From: an uncultured Collinsella sp.
Lineage (GTDB): Bacteria; Actinomycetota; Coriobacteriia; Coriobacteriales; Coriobacteriaceae
Length of the DNA stretch: 31,122 nucleotides
NCBI GenBank assembly: GCA_900545555.1
Contig: UQZI01000017.1
Coordinates: 1-31,122 of the forward strand
Reading direction: 5' to 3'
In this document: positions 29,409 to 31,122 of the stretch, in pieces
Numbering within the stretch: position 1 is the first letter of the stretch
Layout: every line of letters begins with the position of its first letter
Made by a program: the position numbers and the translations under genes
The notes under the pieces: generated by a model
Database searches by the model: none
What the model saw: the letters and a program-made list of their open reading frames with translations, nothing else
Told to the model about the DNA's origin: nothing

Positions 29409-30432
29409 AGTCATAACATTCGGTATTCCCTCGTATAACGCCGCTAAGGACATGGACCATTGCATCACCTCCATCTTGGAGGGGAGCAATTATGCCACCG
29501 ATATCGAGATTATCGTGGTGGACGACGGCTCCAAGGATGAGACGGCCGCCAAGGCCGACGAGTGGGAGGCCCGTTATCCTGGAATCATCCGCGCGGTGCA
29601 CCAGGAGAATGGCGGCCACGGTATTGCCGTCCTTTCGGGTCTGCGCGAGGCGCAGGGCACCTACTACAAGGTTGTCGACTCGGACGACTGGCTTGACGGC
29701 GCTGCCCTTTCGACCATGCTGTCGATTCTGCGCGGCTTTGAAGAGCGCGACCAGCGCGTTGACCTGTTTATCTCGAACTACGTGTACGAGAAGGTTTACG
29801 AGGGTACGCATACGGCCATTGGTTACAAGTTTGCCCTGCCTCGAAAAAAGATCTTTACCTGGGACCAGATCGGCCATTTCCGCCTGGACCAGAATCTGCT
29901 CATGCACAGCCTGTGCTATCGCACGGATGTGCTGCGCGAGTCCAACCTTCCCATGCCGCCGCACACGTTCTATGTGGACAACATCTACGCCTACGTGCCA
30001 CTGCCGCGTTGCAAGACCATGTACTACGCCGACATCGACCTCTATCGCTACTTTATCGGTCGCGAGGGCCAGAGCGTCAACGAGGCCACGATGGTCAAGC
30101 GTCTGGACCAGCAGTTCCGTGTTACGCGTATCATGATGGAGTCGTACCACCTGTACAGCGATGTCGAGTCGTCGCGTCTGCGTTCGTACATGATGGGCTA
30201 CTTCACCATGATGATGGCGATCTGCTCGGTGCTCACCAAGCTTTCCGACGAGGATTGTGCCGACGAGCGCCTAAAGACGCTGTGGAATGATTTGAAGGCC
30301 TATGACGAGCGTATGTATCGTCGTGCACGTTACGGTGTGGTCGGCTTCTTTACCAATCTGCGTGGCCGCGCTGGCGACAAAACCACACTCGGCCTATACC
30401 GTCTTGCCTCAAAGATCTTCAAATTCAACTAA
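29401..30432 (+). CDS. Glycosyltransferase family 2, candidate galactofuranosyltransferase
   Basis: 343 aa from ATG 29401, overlapping the glf stop by 8 nt; translation is probably coupled since no strong ribosome-binding site is seen. GT-A fold: VITFGIPSYNAAKDMDHCIT, EIIVVDDGSKDETAAKADEW (nucleotide site), HQENGGHGIAVLSGLREAQG, and the metal-binding SDDW in YKVVDSDDWLDGAAL. The C-terminal half is helical with FKF at the end and no clear membrane helix. Coupling to glf suggests it uses UDP-Galf to build a surface glycan, but the acceptor and donor are not proven. The last codons reappear in inverted form in the palindrome downstream. Confidence 0.88.
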   Translation: MHKVITFGIPSYNAAKDMDHCITSILEGSNYATDIEIIVVDDGSKDETAAKADEWEARYPGIIRAVHQENGGHGIAVLSGLREAQGTYYKVVDSDDWLDGAALSTMLSILRGFEERDQRVDLFISNYVYEKVYEGTHTAIGYKFALPRKKIFTWDQIGHFRLDQNLLMHSLCYRTDVLRESNLPMPPHTFYVDNIYAYVPLPRCKTMYYADIDLYRYFIGREGQSVNEATMVKRLDQQFRVTRIMMESYHLYSDVESSRLRSYMMGYFTMMMAICSVLTKLSDEDCADERLKTLWNDLKAYDERMYRRARYGVVGFFTNLRGRAGDKTTLGLYRLASKIFKFN

Positions 30433-30442
30433 CTGCTGAGTT

Positions 30443-30626
30443 ATCGATACTGTTGGGTTGACTGGGCCCCTTGGCCTTTAGTTTGCTACTGCGAACAGTC
30501 CTGCTCGCACGGAAAGCACATTAAGTGCTTTCCGGCTCGTGCGGAACTTGTATCAAACTAAAGGCCAAGGGGCCTCTGCTATAAGTATCGATTTTCAGAT
30601 GATTTGAATTTGAAGATCTTCGACGC
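30443..30626 (+). repeat. Large 3'-end palindrome, family 2 (downstream of the GT2 gene)
   Basis: Perfect 21-bp arms (outer GGCCCCTTGGCC, inner TTTAGTTTG) at 30465-30485 and 30554-30574 enclose a 68-nt core. The core has ACAGTCCT (30495-30502), a stem GGAAAGCAC/GTGCTTTCC around CACATTAAGTG (30517-30527), and TGCGGA (30540-30545). An outer 9-bp pair, ATCGATACT/AGTATCGAT (30443-30451, 30584-30592), and then AAGATCTTCAAATTCAA versus its reverse complement (ending about 30620) carry the pairing back into the GT2 coding end. It starts 10 nt after the stop. Confidence 0.85.
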
Positions 30627-30667
30627 GCGGTACACAGGGGCCTGGGCTGAAAAGAAAAAGGTTGGAA

Positions 30668-30796
30668 GTCGGCCGGAGGCGGGCGGGCATTACGTTTGTC
30701 GCGAGCTCCGCATGCAAAGAAGGCCACTTAATGTGGCCTTCGTCTTGCATAGGACTGTAGAGCAGCAAACGTAATGCCCGCCCGCCTCCGGCCGAC
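30668..30796 (-). repeat. Large 3'-end palindrome, family 2 (downstream of the P1 peptidase)
   Basis: Perfect 31-bp arms at 30668-30698 and 30766-30796 (outer GTCGGCCGGAGGCGGG, inner ATTACGTTTG) enclose a 67-nt core. Read with the peptidase gene, the core shows ACAGTCCT (30758-30751), GAAGGCCAC/GTGGCCTTC around CACATTAAGTG (30735-30725), and TGCGGA (30712-30707). It begins 12 nt after the peptidase stop, in the same relative orientation as the copies after GT2 and pta. No gene is seen in the rest of 30433-30808. Confidence 0.85.
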
Positions 30797-30808
30797 GGTC
30801 GAGTGAGA

Positions 30809-31122
30809 TTACTTCGCAGCACCTGGGATGCCGTGGGAGGTTTTGGCGGTTTTGGCTCCGTTTACGATGGCGGTTTGCAAAGCCCTTACGGCGAGCATGC
30901 CCAGCAGGTCTAGGGGAACGGCGGCGCTTGCCTGGGCACCCAGTTTGCCGCTGGCGAGGGTGTAGATGGTGTCGCCATCGTTGGTGGTGTGCGTGGGACG
31001 GATGGCGTGTGCGTAGGCGTCTGCGGCCATCTGAGAGACCTTGGTGGCTTGTGCCTTAGTGAGTTCCACGTTGGTGACGATGCAGCTGATGGTGGTGTTG
31101 GTGCGGTCGAGCGGCATCTGCA
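30809..31122 (-). CDS. P1 (DmpA/S58) family peptidase, C-terminal fragment
   Basis: Only the last 104 or so codons are inside the window; the gene continues past its right edge. The visible part matches the small subunit of P1-family aminopeptidases: NTTISCIVTNVELTKAQATK, then VSQMAADAYAHAIRPTHTTN and DGDTIYTLASGK. In this Ntn-like family the chain self-cleaves just before the nucleophile at the start of the small subunit; the NTT near the start of the fragment is where it would lie. Hydrolyses N-terminal D- or L-residues from small peptides. The TAA stop is followed within 12 nt by a large palindrome. Confidence 0.85.
   Translation of the reverse strand, partial: QMPLDRTNTTISCIVTNVELTKAQATKVSQMAADAYAHAIRPTHTTNDGDTIYTLASGKLGAQASAAVPLDLLGMLAVRALQTAIVNGAKTAKTSHGIPGAAK

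Noticed and set aside
30465..30796. The two right-hand palindromes as a CRISPR array
   Set aside because: Only two units, arms differ completely between units, no regular spacers and no cas genes.
26851..30796. The large palindromes as MITEs or IS remnants with terminal inverted repeats
   Set aside because: The inverted ends are not shared between copies while the interior is; no target-site duplications or transposase remnants seen.
30521..30822. Short minus-strand frames (68 and 75 codons) across the right-hand palindromes
   Set aside because: Lie within inverted repeats and have no ribosome-binding site; open frame is a by-product of palindromic sequence.
1..31122. tRNA or rRNA genes
   Set aside because: Intergenic regions were inspected; none shows a cloverleaf with GGTTCGA-type arm and CCA-proximal stem, or rRNA signatures.

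Overview
The window looks like chromosomal DNA of a Coriobacteriia gut anaerobe, most likely Collinsella or a close relative. This is inferred from high GC, the gene families present (acetate fermentation, ECF transport, acetyl-DAP pathway), the C69 dipeptidase and the P1-family peptidase; no rRNA marker is present. There are no phage, transposase or CRISPR genes. The coding content is ordinary housekeeping and cell-envelope metabolism; the unusual material is regulatory and between genes.

Layout. 1-4200 (minus strand): a lysine/diaminopimelate operon, lysA-dapA in one continuous frame, then dapB and dapH, headed by a lysine riboswitch. 4305-5815 (plus): a divergent M20 amidohydrolase (candidate N-acetyl-DAP deacetylase) and a small membrane protein. 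5980-8356 (plus): an FxLYD-type membrane-anchored protein, a small HTH-like protein and a membrane Ser/Thr kinase. 8394-10394 (minus): a secreted coiled-coil cell-wall protein and a MOSC protein. 10617-12704 (plus): an ATP-grasp ligase resembling D-aspartate ligase and an Asp/Glu racemase. 12831-16276 (minus): a complete ECF transporter operon (TrpP-like S component, fused double ATPase, T component) preceded by a leader peptide with three tandem Trp codons and an intrinsic terminator, which is a tryptophan attenuator. 16408-19538 (minus): a membrane-anchored C69 dipeptidase, a 30-aa membrane peptide and a lipid kinase. 19637-23975 (plus): RNase D, a YugP-like zinc peptidase, xseA-xseB and a HIT protein. 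24123-27973: two tandem acetate kinases facing phosphate acetyltransferase. 28206-30432 (plus): UDP-galactopyranose mutase overlapping a GT2 glycosyltransferase. 30809-31122 (minus): the C-terminal end of a P1 (DmpA) peptidase.

How the genes work together. Lysine/DAP synthesis, the D-Asp ligase/racemase pair, the secreted wall protein and the Galf genes all serve the envelope. Pta and the two AckA copies form the acetyl-CoA to acetate and ATP route. Lysine synthesis and Trp uptake are each controlled by an RNA leader that responds to the amino acid concerned.

Most interesting feature. Three large palindromes lie just downstream of stop codons (pta, the GT2 gene, the P1 peptidase). Each has perfect 21-31 bp arms whose sequence differs between copies, enclosing a 67-69 nt core with shared boxes and a covarying central hairpin. 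In at least two of them the pairing continues outwards as a decayed inverted copy of the neighbouring gene's own 3' end. A second family of structured repeat lies directly after the dapH and rnd stops. These look like undescribed 3'-end elements.
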